Shown one piece after another: positions 17,177 through 24,088 of a stretch of DNA of 64,000 bases (position 1 is its first letter; every line of letters starts with the position of its first letter). This stretch comes from Streptomyces natalensis ATCC 27448 (GTDB taxonomy: Bacteria > Actinomycetota > Actinomycetes > Streptomycetales > Streptomycetaceae). The notes below the pieces were generated by a model. That model saw only the letters and a list, made by a program, of their open reading frames with translations, was not told the DNA's origin and made no database searches. Both the position numbers and the translations under genes were made by a program. The stretch covers positions 434,001 to 498,000 of the forward strand of contig NZ_JRKI01000034.1 in assembly GCF_000935125.1 (NCBI RefSeq), given 5' to 3'.

Positions 17177-17901
17177 CAGTGGGCCTCCGAGTTCATCGAC
17201 GGCGCCGGTGTGGGCCCGGCGGGCAGCAGCAGGGACAGGGTGGTGAGCGTGTGGAGACGAACGGTGCGGCCCGAGCTCAGCAGCGGGCCGCCGGCCATGC
17301 GTCGGTCCAGCCAGGCGGTGTGCCAGCCCGCCGCGGCGGCCCCGGTGACGTCCGCCCGCAGTGAGTCCCCGACGTGCAGCAGCTGCCCCGGGGAAAGGCC
17401 GCTGACGTGTTCGACGGCGGCGAAGGCTTCGCGCTCGGGCTTGATCGCTCCGGTCTCGGCCGAATAGACCACCCGATCCAGCAGGTTCCGGAAGGCCGCC
17501 GGCGGCTCGGCCGGGACGGAGGAACCGAGGCTATTGGTCAGGGCGAACAGCGCGAATCCTCGCTGCCGCAACACGGTCAGAGTCGGTGCTGCATCGGGGA
17601 ACAACCGCGGATCGGCGGCACGCTGCTTGGCGTGCTCCAGCACGCGTACTAGCGGGTCGACGAGTCCGGGGCGGCCGAAGACGGCGGCCAGGTCGCCGGC
17701 AAGTCCCTCAGGCGTGATCCGGCGGCGCTTCGCCTCTTGTTCCATCACCGCGCGGGCCTCCTCCAGCGAGATGCCCAGCACGTGGGCCACCTGCCCGGTG
17801 GTCGGCTCGGCTTCCGTACGCACCAAGGTGCCGCCCAGGTCGAAGCAGATCCCACGGACCTGCGACCAGAAGGTGCTGCGCAGGCGGGGCTGGTCGATCA
17901 T
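17176..17901 (-). CDS. HAD-superfamily hydrolase
   Basis: A 241-residue haloacid dehalogenase-like protein. Motif I is FDLGGTLVR with nucleophile D21; the usual second aspartate (DxD) is glycine, a variant seen in some HAD proteins that may alter the acid/base step. Motif II is ALTNS, motif III is GAIKPEREAF and motif IV is VGDSLRADVTGAAAAGW. A helical cap domain lies at residues ~30-95. A phosphatase acting on a phosphorylated pathway intermediate is the simplest reading. The start overlaps the previous gene (ATGA) and the stop overlaps the next (TGATG). Confidence 0.82.
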   Translation of the reverse strand: MIDQPRLRSTFWSQVRGICFDLGGTLVRTEAEPTTGQVAHVLGISLEEARAVMEQEAKRRRITPEGLAGDLAAVFGRPGLVDPLVRVLEHAKQRAADPRLFPDAAPTLTVLRQRGFALFALTNSLGSSVPAEPPAAFRNLLDRVVYSAETGAIKPEREAFAAVEHVSGLSPGQLLHVGDSLRADVTGAAAAGWHTAWLDRRMAGGPLLSSGRTVRLHTLTTLSLLLPAGPTPAPSMNSEAH

Positions 17902-19088
17902 GGGGCCGTCACCTCCAGCACCGGCGTCTTCTCGGGAAGCCGGGGGACCTCGGTGAGCCCCGGCACAGATCGGACAGCCAGCCGCCCACCCTCAACCCGG
18001 ACAGAGCCGGAAAAGATCTGCTGCCGCAGCGGCTCCAAGGTCAGGTGCCACTCGACGGCCGGAATCTTGTCCCGGCAACAGGCCCCAGCCAGGGCCAGAG
18101 CGGCGGGCAGCCGGTCGCCGTGCGGGAAGGTCGCCATGCCCAGGTCCGCGGCGAGCTCGGTGGTGTGCAGCGACCGGGCCAGCCCGCCCGACCAGCCCGG
18201 ATCGACCTGCCAGACGTCCACTCCCCCGCCAGCCAGCAGCCGGACCTGCTCGGCCTCGTCGACGGCGTGCTCGCCCGCCGCCAGCGGAACCCCCGCCCCG
18301 GCGGCCCGCAGACGATGCCAGCTCCAGGAGCCGGGCGGCAACAGTTCCTCGGCGAAGGCGACCTGAAGATCCGCGAGAACGGGCAGCAGCCGCATCGCCT
18401 CGTCCAGGCGGCAGCGGCCCAGGCCGTCCACCATGAACCGGCACTCGCCCGCGGCCTGCCGTATCGGGGTCAGGGCCTTTGCGACCGCCCCTGGCCCGGC
18501 GTGAATCAGCTGTTTCGTCAGCGGCCACTTCTGCCCCCAGAACCCCGACTTTGTGATCCAGGCCGCGGCTTCCGGGGCCGCCGGATGGGCTGGGTCGAGC
18601 CCGAGGGCGGAGGCGTAGGCGGGAACGGTGTGTCGGACCGTGCCGCCCAGCAGAGCGGTCACGCTCACCCTGGTGGCACGGGAGGCCAGGTCCCAGCAGG
18701 CCAGTTCGACCGCGGAAGCGGCCTGCCGGGCATGTGCGCCGCTGCGGTGCCGGCCGGTCTTCTTGCGATAGGCGAGGCGGCGCGGTGCTGCGGCATCGTG
18801 CCCGATCAGCCCGGCGGCCAGGTCATCGACGATGATTTGCGCGACCGTTTCGCCGACAGGAGCCTGCCAGCCGGAGATGCCGTCGCCGACCAGCTCGATG
18901 GCGAACCGGGTGCGGTGCTCGGCCCAGGCCGGGCCCGCCGGCAGCTCACTCGCTGCGGCGGCGAGCGACTCAGGCAGGCCGTACGGGAGCCCGGCGGGCT
19001 GCGGAGACAGTTGCCAGGCGCGGACCCCGCGGATCACGGTGAGCGATGCAGCCGTCCGAGCGGGGGCAGGAACAGTGCGGGTCGGCAT
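17898..19088 (-). CDS. Enolase-superfamily (mandelate racemase/muconate lactonising type) enzyme
   Basis: A 396-residue protein with an N-terminal capping domain and a barrel domain. Metal ligands are in place: D221 (FMVDGLGR), E247/E248 (VAFAEELLPP) and E273 (PLAAGEH). The WQVDPGWSGGL strand and H323 (TFPHGD) follow, as does an AVELACWDLASR helix near 126-138. Catalytic lysines may be K187/K192. Such enzymes abstract a proton alpha to a carboxylate and often dehydrate acid sugars; the exact reaction is not deducible. The true start is ATG 19088; the long upstream extension of this frame lies within the radical SAM gene. Overlaps by one base with the radical SAM stop. Confidence 0.82.
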   Translation of the reverse strand: MPTRTVPAPARTAASLTVIRGVRAWQLSPQPAGLPYGLPESLAAAASELPAGPAWAEHRTRFAIELVGDGISGWQAPVGETVAQIIVDDLAAGLIGHDAAAPRRLAYRKKTGRHRSGAHARQAASAVELACWDLASRATRVSVTALLGGTVRHTVPAYASALGLDPAHPAAPEAAAWITKSGFWGQKWPLTKQLIHAGPGAVAKALTPIRQAAGECRFMVDGLGRCRLDEAMRLLPVLADLQVAFAEELLPPGSWSWHRLRAAGAGVPLAAGEHAVDEAEQVRLLAGGGVDVWQVDPGWSGGLARSLHTTELAADLGMATFPHGDRLPAALALAGACCRDKIPAVEWHLTLEPLRQQIFSGSVRVEGGRLAVRSVPGLTEVPRLPEKTPVLEVTAP

Positions 19089-20152
19089 CAGATCTTCGCC
19101 CCCGTCAGTTCCTCTCCGGCGAAGGTGAAGCACCATGGCGACCGGTAGTTCTGCCACCACTGCGGACGCAGCCCGGTAGGTGCGAAGAGCTCTTCCAGGC
19201 TGCGGCACATCGCCAGGTGCCACTCGATGCTCTCGGACCCGGGAGTGCGGTAGACGTCCATGAACGCGTTGTGGGCCTGGTAGGTCTGGAACCGGGGAAA
19301 GGTGGTGGTGACGGGCACGAACGTCTTGAGGTGCTCGACGGCCTCTTCGATCGGGTCCAGGCCGACGATGTAGGTGAAGTCGGTGGTGATGCCTCGCTGC
19401 TGGGCCCGTCCCAGGGCGGCGGTCATCTCCCCAGGCGTGAGCTTGGCCTTGGACTCCTTGAGGATCTGTCGCCGTTCGGTGAAGCACTCGACAGTCAGCG
19501 TCAGGTGGAACGGGCCCAGTCCGGTGGCGGCGTCCATTCCGTCCTCGCCGGTCAGCACCGAGGACAGGAAGTGCAAGGTGCCAGTGCAGCCGTTCTCGCC
19601 CATGGCCGCGCGGACCTCGGCGAGGTGGCCCAGTGCGAGGTGCTCGTGAAGGAAGCAGCCGGTGCAGACCGTCACCGTCTCCACCGCCGACAGGTCGTCC
19701 ATGCCGGAGTTCGCCGCCAACGCCCCGAGGTAGCCCGACAGGTCCAGGGGCTTGATCTTCGGGTCGGAGGCGTCTTCCAAGGTGTTGGGACAGAACACGC
19801 AACCGGTGCACTGACTAAGGGCGTTGGAGTTGAGGGTGAGCATCCTCGTGCCGCCTCGCCAGTAGCCCAGCACCGCGTCGTCGTCCTCGATGCCGTCGAT
19901 CTCGCCGACCTTCTCTCCGTTCAGCCGTAATTCGTGCTCATCCAGCTCGAAGGGCGAGTCCTGGCGGCCGAGCGAGAGGATCAGGAACAGCGGGGCGTCC
20001 GGGCGGGAGTCCAGGTGCAGTTTGAAGCGCATGCGGGGCTTGGTCAGCGGGGAACGGGCGCCGGACGCGTTCAACGCGATCAGCAGCACGTCCTCGGGGT
20101 TGATGTTCCACTTGCGGGCCACCTGTTGAAGGTGGCGGACCGATTCGAGCAT
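19088..20152 (-). CDS. Radical SAM-like protein with C-x2-C-x2-C cluster motif
   Basis: A 354-residue protein whose likely iron-sulfur motif is SQCTGCVFCPN (C115, C118, C121). The spacing is C-x2-C-x2-C rather than the canonical C-x3-C-x2-C, read directly from the codons. It is followed by a TIM-barrel-like region with further cysteines (TVCTGCFLHEH at ~160, VECFTERR) and a long C-terminal helical region ending near QWWQNYRSPWCFTF. About 110 residues precede the cluster, more than in minimal radical SAM enzymes. If it binds a 4Fe-4S cluster and SAM it would generate a radical for a difficult C-C or C-H step. It is the first metabolic gene of the operon, ~95 bases after the ATPase gene. Confidence 0.75.
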   Translation of the reverse strand: MLESVRHLQQVARKWNINPEDVLLIALNASGARSPLTKPRMRFKLHLDSRPDAPLFLILSLGRQDSPFELDEHELRLNGEKVGEIDGIEDDDAVLGYWRGGTRMLTLNSNALSQCTGCVFCPNTLEDASDPKIKPLDLSGYLGALAANSGMDDLSAVETVTVCTGCFLHEHLALGHLAEVRAAMGENGCTGTLHFLSSVLTGEDGMDAATGLGPFHLTLTVECFTERRQILKESKAKLTPGEMTAALGRAQQRGITTDFTYIVGLDPIEEAVEHLKTFVPVTTTFPRFQTYQAHNAFMDVYRTPGSESIEWHLAMCRSLEELFAPTGLRPQWWQNYRSPWCFTFAGEELTGAKI

Positions 20153-20245
20153 GGTGAGTGGTGCCCTTTCTCGTGGCGGTAGGTGTGAGCCGTCCGCAAC
20201 GCTTCGGCCGCGGTCCCATGGGAAGTACGGGTGACGTTCGGCGAC

Positions 20246-20674
20246 TCAGGCAGGGACAAGGGCCGAGGGAAGACTGATGACGATCCGCTTGCCGCCCGTG
20301 ACGGCGTCCCGGACGACCTCGACCCTGCCGCCGACTTCGCCCACCAAGGCATCGACCAGAAACAGGCCGCGGCCCCCGAGAGCGTGGGCGGCCGGCAGGG
20401 GCCGCGGCTTGAGCGGGTGAGCATCAGCGACGGCCAGCACGAGCGTGCCCTGCTCCTCGACGGCGAGAGTGACGCTGGCGGTGGGCGAGAGCAGAGCCGC
20501 GTGCCGCACCACATTCGTCACCAGCTCGCTGACGATCAGGCACGCAGTGTCCATGAGCTGCTCGGACAGGCCCCAATCGGCAAGGACTTTGGCGGTCTCT
20601 CTGCGCGCCAGTGGTACGTGTTCGGCCGTGGAGATCACCTGGAAGCTGTGGTGCATCGCAGTGCTGGACATGCT
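20246..20674 (-). CDS. Anti-sigma-factor-type ATP-binding protein (HATPase_c_2)
   Basis: A 142-residue GHKL ATPase of the RsbW/SpoIIAB type. The N box is visible (ACLIVSELVTNVVRHA, residues ~43-58), then the G1-like VADAHPLKPRP and the G2 box (ALGGRGLFLVDAL, ~96-108). Streptomyces has many such orphan kinases or anti-sigma factors that bind anti-anti-sigma proteins. I start at ATG 20674 (MSSTAMHH), as the 22 upstream codons lack features. It is the first gene of the minus-strand operon, with a 93-base gap to the radical SAM gene, and is a plausible pathway-specific regulator; that link is only positional. Confidence 0.75.
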   Translation of the reverse strand, partial: SMSSTAMHHSFQVISTAEHVPLARRETAKVLADWGLSEQLMDTACLIVSELVTNVVRHAALLSPTASVTLAVEEQGTLVLAVADAHPLKPRPLPAAHALGGRGLFLVDALVGEVGGRVEVVRDAVTGGKRIVISLPSALVPA

Positions 20675-21008
20675 CAGCTCACCCTCTCTCCGGGCGGCAG
20701 CCGCCTGGACGATAGCGAAGGTAAGCGCCTTGAAAGCCAATGGTGTTCACGGCGGTGAACTCATGGCACCCGAGTCACTTCAGGGCTAGCTCGTTTCTTT
20801 CGAATCACCGCGTGTCGCATGCGGAAACCATCCTTCGTTCATCCGTGAGGAGGAATCCGTCATAAATATGGTTTCCCTGCCGTCGAGTTGCCGAGCCTCA
20901 CCTAGGACCGTCGGCGGCTGACCCCTGCATCGTCAGCCGCACTCGTGTGGAGACAGGCTGGTTGAAGGCACTGCGCCCCGGACTGTTCCCCTGACCGAAA
21001 GGAACCAA
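20675..21008. promoter_or_regulatory. Divergent control region with a long inverted repeat
   Basis: The region between the minus-strand operon and the rodlin gene. It contains a perfect inverted repeat GGAAACCAT (20823-20831) and ATGGTTTCC (20868-20876), separated by 36 bases, which could form a stem-loop or be bound by a regulator. Promoters for both directions must lie here, but I cannot assign -10/-35 boxes with confidence. The rodlin ribosome binding site (GAAAGGAA, 20996-21004) is at the right end. Confidence 0.4.
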
Positions 21009-21395
21009 GTGATCAAGCAGGGGCTCACGACAGCAGCACTCATCCTCACCGTCAGCGGAGTAACCGCCACGCCAGCAATGGCACTCAGCGACACCCCCCG
21101 CCCCCCGGCGAAGGACGCGTACGGCAACTCTGGCCCCCACGGCGACATGAGCCCGCAGGGCTCCCTTGTCACGGACAGCCTGAACAAGCTCTGCCTTGGC
21201 ATTCCCATCAAAGCGAACATCCAGCAACTCATCGGCCTGGTCAACATCGTCGCGATCCAGGACATCCCCATCCTGTCCGCACCACAGAACCAGCAGTGCA
21301 CCGACAACTCCACCCAGGCCAAGGGCGACGAGCCGATCTCGCACATCCTCGACGACATCCCGGTCCTCAGCGCCAACGGACGCTCCAACGAGTAG
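21009..21395 (+). CDS. Rodlin (aerial hypha and spore surface protein)
   Basis: A 128-residue secreted protein whose C-terminal part (QCTDNSTQAKGDEPISHIL then DDIPVLSANG) is diagnostic of Streptomyces rodlins RdlA/RdlB. A signal peptide (MIKQGLTTAALILTVSGVTA, cleavage after AMA) and two conserved cysteines in the mature protein (KLCLGIP and QQCTD) are visible. Rodlins form, with chaplins, the fibrous rodlet layer on aerial hyphae and spores. The start is GTG 21009 after GAAAGGAACCA. Rodlins usually occur as divergent rdlA/rdlB pairs with chaplins nearby; here there is one copy, with an IS remnant directly downstream. Developmentally regulated by analogy. Confidence 0.9.
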   Translation: MIKQGLTTAALILTVSGVTATPAMALSDTPRPPAKDAYGNSGPHGDMSPQGSLVTDSLNKLCLGIPIKANIQQLIGLVNIVAIQDIPILSAPQNQQCTDNSTQAKGDEPISHILDDIPVLSANGRSNE

Positions 21396-21405
21396 CGTTT
21401 CGTAA

Positions 21406-21443
21406 GTGATCGGCCCTCCGCGGCGATGCAAAGGGTCGATCAC
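21406..21443. terminator. Hairpin after the rodlin gene (or IS end)
   Basis: GTGATCGGCCCT (21406-21417) pairs with AGGGTCGATCAC (21432-21443) with one mismatch, across a 14-base loop, 10 bases past the rodlin stop. It can serve as a terminator. It also adjoins the IS remnant, so it may have come from the end of that element. Confidence 0.45.
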
Positions 21444-21449
21444 CCACCA

Positions 21450-21614
21450 GCCAAGGAACGTCGTTTGGATCAACGAGCCGACCAGAGAAAGATGCCAGGG
21501 ATTGAGCCCGGAGAGATAGATGGTCACGGTCTTCTCGTAGCGGGAGGCGATGCCGCGCCGCACTTCCATAGTTCTGGGCCACTGGGTGGTGGCCAGCCAA
21601 GTGCATTCGGTCAT
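21450..21614 (-). pseudogene. Transposase C-terminal remnant
   Basis: The minus-strand reading contains EVRRGIASRYEKTVTIYLSG, the typical C-terminal signature (RGIATRYDKT..SYLAGLHL) of Streptomyces IS5-type DDE transposases. It is followed by degenerate sequence and no clean stop, and the catalytic core is missing. A relic next to the rodlin gene. Confidence 0.55.
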
Positions 21615-21714
21615 TTTGAGTAGAGGTACTCAGGCCGCAGCCTCGCATGCTCCGGAGAATGGGTCCGCAAGCACAGCCAGTGCAACGAGAGACATCTGAG
21701 GAGAGGCCAGCGGT

Positions 21715-22077
21715 ATGACGAAGACCGCCATTGGCGTGCCGCACCAGGCTCGTCCGACCAACGAAGTGACCTGGCCGTGGATCCTGTTGGGGGTGTTACA
21801 GCTGCTGGCCGCCATGCCGATGCTGGCCTTGATCGTGGGCGGTGGCTTGGTGGCCGGCATCATGGGGCTCGCCTCTGGCGGATCCGTGGGCATGGCGGTC
21901 CCCTTGTTGCTGCTGCTCTCGGGCCCGGCGCTTGGCCTGGGGCTACCAGCCCTGATGCTGCTGTCGCCGGTGGTTCGCCGGTCGAACCGGCACTCGCTCT
22001 TTGCACTGCACTGCTCTGGCCTGCTGTGCGGGACGGCGATTGAGTACTTCTTCTGGGTCTCCCCGGCGATGCGTTGA
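21715..22077 (+). CDS. Small polytopic membrane protein
   Basis: A 120-residue protein with three or four predicted transmembrane segments (residues ~20-50, two adjacent helices rich in Leu/Gly/Ala; ~61-85; ~95-114) and a 20-residue basic N-terminus. No family is recognised. ATG 21715 follows GAGAGG with reasonable spacing. No operon partner is evident; the downstream dehydrogenase is broken. Moderate confidence that it is a real gene, because hydrophobic ORFs in GC-rich DNA can be accidental. Confidence 0.5.
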   Translation: MTKTAIGVPHQARPTNEVTWPWILLGVLQLLAAMPMLALIVGGGLVAGIMGLASGGSVGMAVPLLLLLSGPALGLGLPALMLLSPVVRRSNRHSLFALHCSGLLCGTAIEYFFWVSPAMR

Positions 22078-22243
22078 GCCCCGAGGCGCCTAGGGCGGTG
22101 TTCAGCAGCCCCACCGAGAAAACTCCAACTTGCCCCCGTTCGCGGATGCTTCGAGGAAACCAGCCGCAATGGCATGGTTCACACGACGCAACTAGCTAGA
22201 TTCACACAACGAGTTGAGCCCGAGGAACGGATACGGAAACGGC

Positions 22244-22734
22244 ATGCGTGGATTCATCACCGACCCGGCCGGACGGGCCGGCCTGCGGCTGGCCGACGAT
22301 CTCCCGGAGCGGCCCCCCCGGCACCCATCGAGGCCGTCGTCGAGGTGCGGGCGTACGCCGTCAACCACGACGAGCTCAACCTCATCGCCCGCCGACCCGA
22401 CGGCTGGCGGCCCGGACAGGACGTAGCCGGCCTCGTCGTACAGACGGCCGCCGACGGCAGCGGACCGGCCATAGGGCCCGGGTGGCCTGCTGATCCTGGA
22501 CGGCATCGGAGGTCCCCTCACCGCGCAGGCCGTCCGCCGCATCGCGCCCGGCGGCCACCTCACCTGGTACGGCAACATCGGCGGCCCGCCGAACTGCGCC
22601 TGGCCGACTTCTACGCCCAGGGCTGGAACGCCCACGTCGTCGGCATCATCAGCCCTGTCCCGGAGGGCACCAAATGCGAGGACCTCGCCATCCTCACCGA
22701 CCTCGTCGCCGACGGGCGGCTGACTGTCCGGTGA
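22244..22734 (+). pseudogene. Zinc-type medium-chain dehydrogenase/quinone reductase, front part, frameshifted
   Basis: Pieces in three frames assemble into an alcohol dehydrogenase-like (MDR) protein: MRGFITDPAGRAGLRLADDL, then IEAVVEVRAYAVNHDELNL and GWRPGQDVAGLVVQTAADGSG, then after a large internal deletion LILDGIGGPLTAQAVRRIAP and GGHLTWYGNIGG, then ILTDLVADGRLTVR. At least two frameshifts and a loss of the central ~120 residues are evident. The missing C-terminus appears at 23252-23341, beyond an inserted segment. Not functional. Confidence 0.65.
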
Positions 22735-22775
22735 CACGTGATCTTGGCCGATTGCCAAGGGTCTTCACTTACGGG

Positions 22776-23120
22776 TCAGCGGGGAAGTGGTCCAAAGAGG
22801 AGTTGAGCAAGACGTCGCCTTTTGTCCGGTGAAGTCATAACGTCTCCGGTACTGAAGACGGTGCACTTGCCGTCATCGCTGATGAGCTGCGGTGCGTAGT
22901 ACTGAAGCTCGGGATGCTTCTCCCTCACGGGGCACGTCGATGCGTGCGGTAGGTGGTGACCGCCACGCCCAGTGCACGACGGGCAGCTGCCGGTGCCATC
23001 CCGTCGGCGCCCGTCTGCGGGCAATGGCGTCAACCACCCTTCGCCCTTGCAGTCCTGGCAGATGCTCTCCTTCGCGTGGCAGTTACATGTTGCGGTGGTC
23101 TCGGAGACTGCGGACTTCAT
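22776..23120 (-). CDS. Small CxxCxGxG zinc-ribbon protein
   Basis: A 114-residue protein with a DnaJ-like cysteine repeat: CNCHAKESICQDCKGEGWL and, ~30 residues later, SCPSCTGRGGH, with further Cys/His residues (HASTCPV). These CxxCxGxG pairs usually bind zinc. The remainder is polar with no membrane segment. The function is unknown. It lies inside the segment that separates the two halves of the broken dehydrogenase (22244-22734 and 23252-23341), so it was probably brought in by that insertion. The start at ATG 23120 lacks a strong ribosome binding site. Confidence 0.5.
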   Translation of the reverse strand: MKSAVSETTATCNCHAKESICQDCKGEGWLTPLPADGRRRDGTGSCPSCTGRGGHHLPHASTCPVREKHPELQYYAPQLISDDGKCTVFSTGDVMTSPDKRRRLAQLLFGPLPR

Positions 23121-23251
23121 GAGGGGACGGTAGATGAAGCCGCAAGGCTAGCGGGACGGATCTGCAGATCGGACTCGCCGGTCAAACTCGTCTGGCGAAC
23201 GGTCAAGGTCACTCGTGAGAGGACACTGACTCCTCGGATCGGTCTCGTGCT

Positions 23252-23341
23252 CGCTGGGAGAAGACGCCGGACGCGCTCGACGCACTGGCCCGACGGGAGG
23301 TACGGGGCAAGGCCGTACTGACGCTGGAAACGGGCCGGTAG
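23252..23341 (+). pseudogene. Medium-chain dehydrogenase C-terminal scrap
   Basis: Thirty codons ending in a TAG (23339-23341) read RWEKTPDALDALARREVRGK then AVLTLETGR, the typical last helix and strand of quinone reductase-type MDR enzymes. It fits as the missing end of the pseudogene at 22244-22734, about 520 bp away. Confidence 0.5.
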
Positions 23342-23610
23342 AGGCACGACCTACGGATCTTGCACCTAGCGACCCCTGCGCGCAGCTGATGTCCGTCGAG
23401 ATGAGGACTCTCACGACTCCTGATCTCCACGAAGCATCGCGAACCCAGGCCAGTTGGAGTCACCTTGGTGGAGCCGCTGCACGTCGCCCTAGCTGTTGCG
23501 GGACAGGACGTTGTTGACGCTTTCGGCAGGGCGGACTCTTGGAGCCGTGGCGTGAAGGGTTGTCAACCCGTGCCAGCGCAGCGCACACGATGCAGCTGTC
23601 CACGCTTGCC

Positions 23611-24033
23611 TCAGGGTGTCGGGTCCCAGAGTCCGCCGGCTTCCCCGCGGGCGAGGTGTTCGGCGTAGACGCCGACCTTCCAGGCGATGACGGACCGGCA
23701 CTCCTCCAGCGCCTGGATCTGTGCGTCGACGCGCTGTCGATGGGCATCGAGCAGCCGCAGGCGTTCTGCCTCGTTACCCGGTCCGTGGCGTACCAGTTCG
23801 GCGAAGTGCTTGAGGTCGGCGAGCGGCATGCCGGATTCGCGGAGCTTGACGCAGATCAGCAGCCATTCGACATCGAAGGAGGTGTAGCGCCGTCGGCCGC
23901 CCGACGTGCGCTGGACCGGTCCGACGAGCAGGCCCTCGCGCTCGTAGAAGCGCAGGGCATGCACGCTCAGTCCGGTCCGCTCGGCCACCTCGCCGATGCT
24001 CAGCGACGGCACGGCAGCCTCGGTGGTCGTCAT
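23611..24033 (-). CDS. MerR-family transcriptional regulator
   Basis: A 140-residue MerR-type activator. The N-terminal winged helix-turn-helix is clear (SIGEVAERTGLSVHALRFYE, then REGLLVGPVQRTSGGRRRYT, residues ~10-50), followed by the dimerising coiled coil (EAERLRLLDAHRQRVDAQIQ). No cysteine metal-binding signature is visible, so it probably senses an organic or redox signal. I start at ATG 24033 (MTTTEAAVPSL) rather than the longer frame, which would run across the shared promoter. Divergent from the SDR gene, whose promoter has the stretched 19-bp spacer MerR proteins act on. Confidence 0.88.
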   Translation of the reverse strand: MTTTEAAVPSLSIGEVAERTGLSVHALRFYEREGLLVGPVQRTSGGRRRYTSFDVEWLLICVKLRESGMPLADLKHFAELVRHGPGNEAERLRLLDAHRQRVDAQIQALEECRSVIAWKVGVYAEHLARGEAGGLWDPTP

Positions 24034-24050
24034 GCCACTCACTCCTGGAT

Positions 24051-24081
24051 TTGATCTAGACCTCGCTCTAGATCGTAGCGT
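24051..24081 (+). promoter_or_regulatory. MerR-type promoter and operator for the SDR gene
   Basis: A -35 box TTGATC (24051-24056) and a -10 box TAGCGT (24076-24081) are separated by 19 bp, the long spacer typical of MerR-controlled promoters. The spacer contains a perfect dyad, GATCTAGA (24053-24060) and TCTAGATC (24067-24074). The predicted start site falls on or next to the ATG at 24089, so the transcript is leaderless. Confidence 0.65.
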
Positions 24082-24088
24082 CAGCGGC

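Noticed and set aside
19089-19811. N-terminal extension of the enolase-superfamily reading frame
   Set aside because: It lies inside the radical SAM gene in another frame; the overlapping ATG at 19088 gives the right N-terminus.
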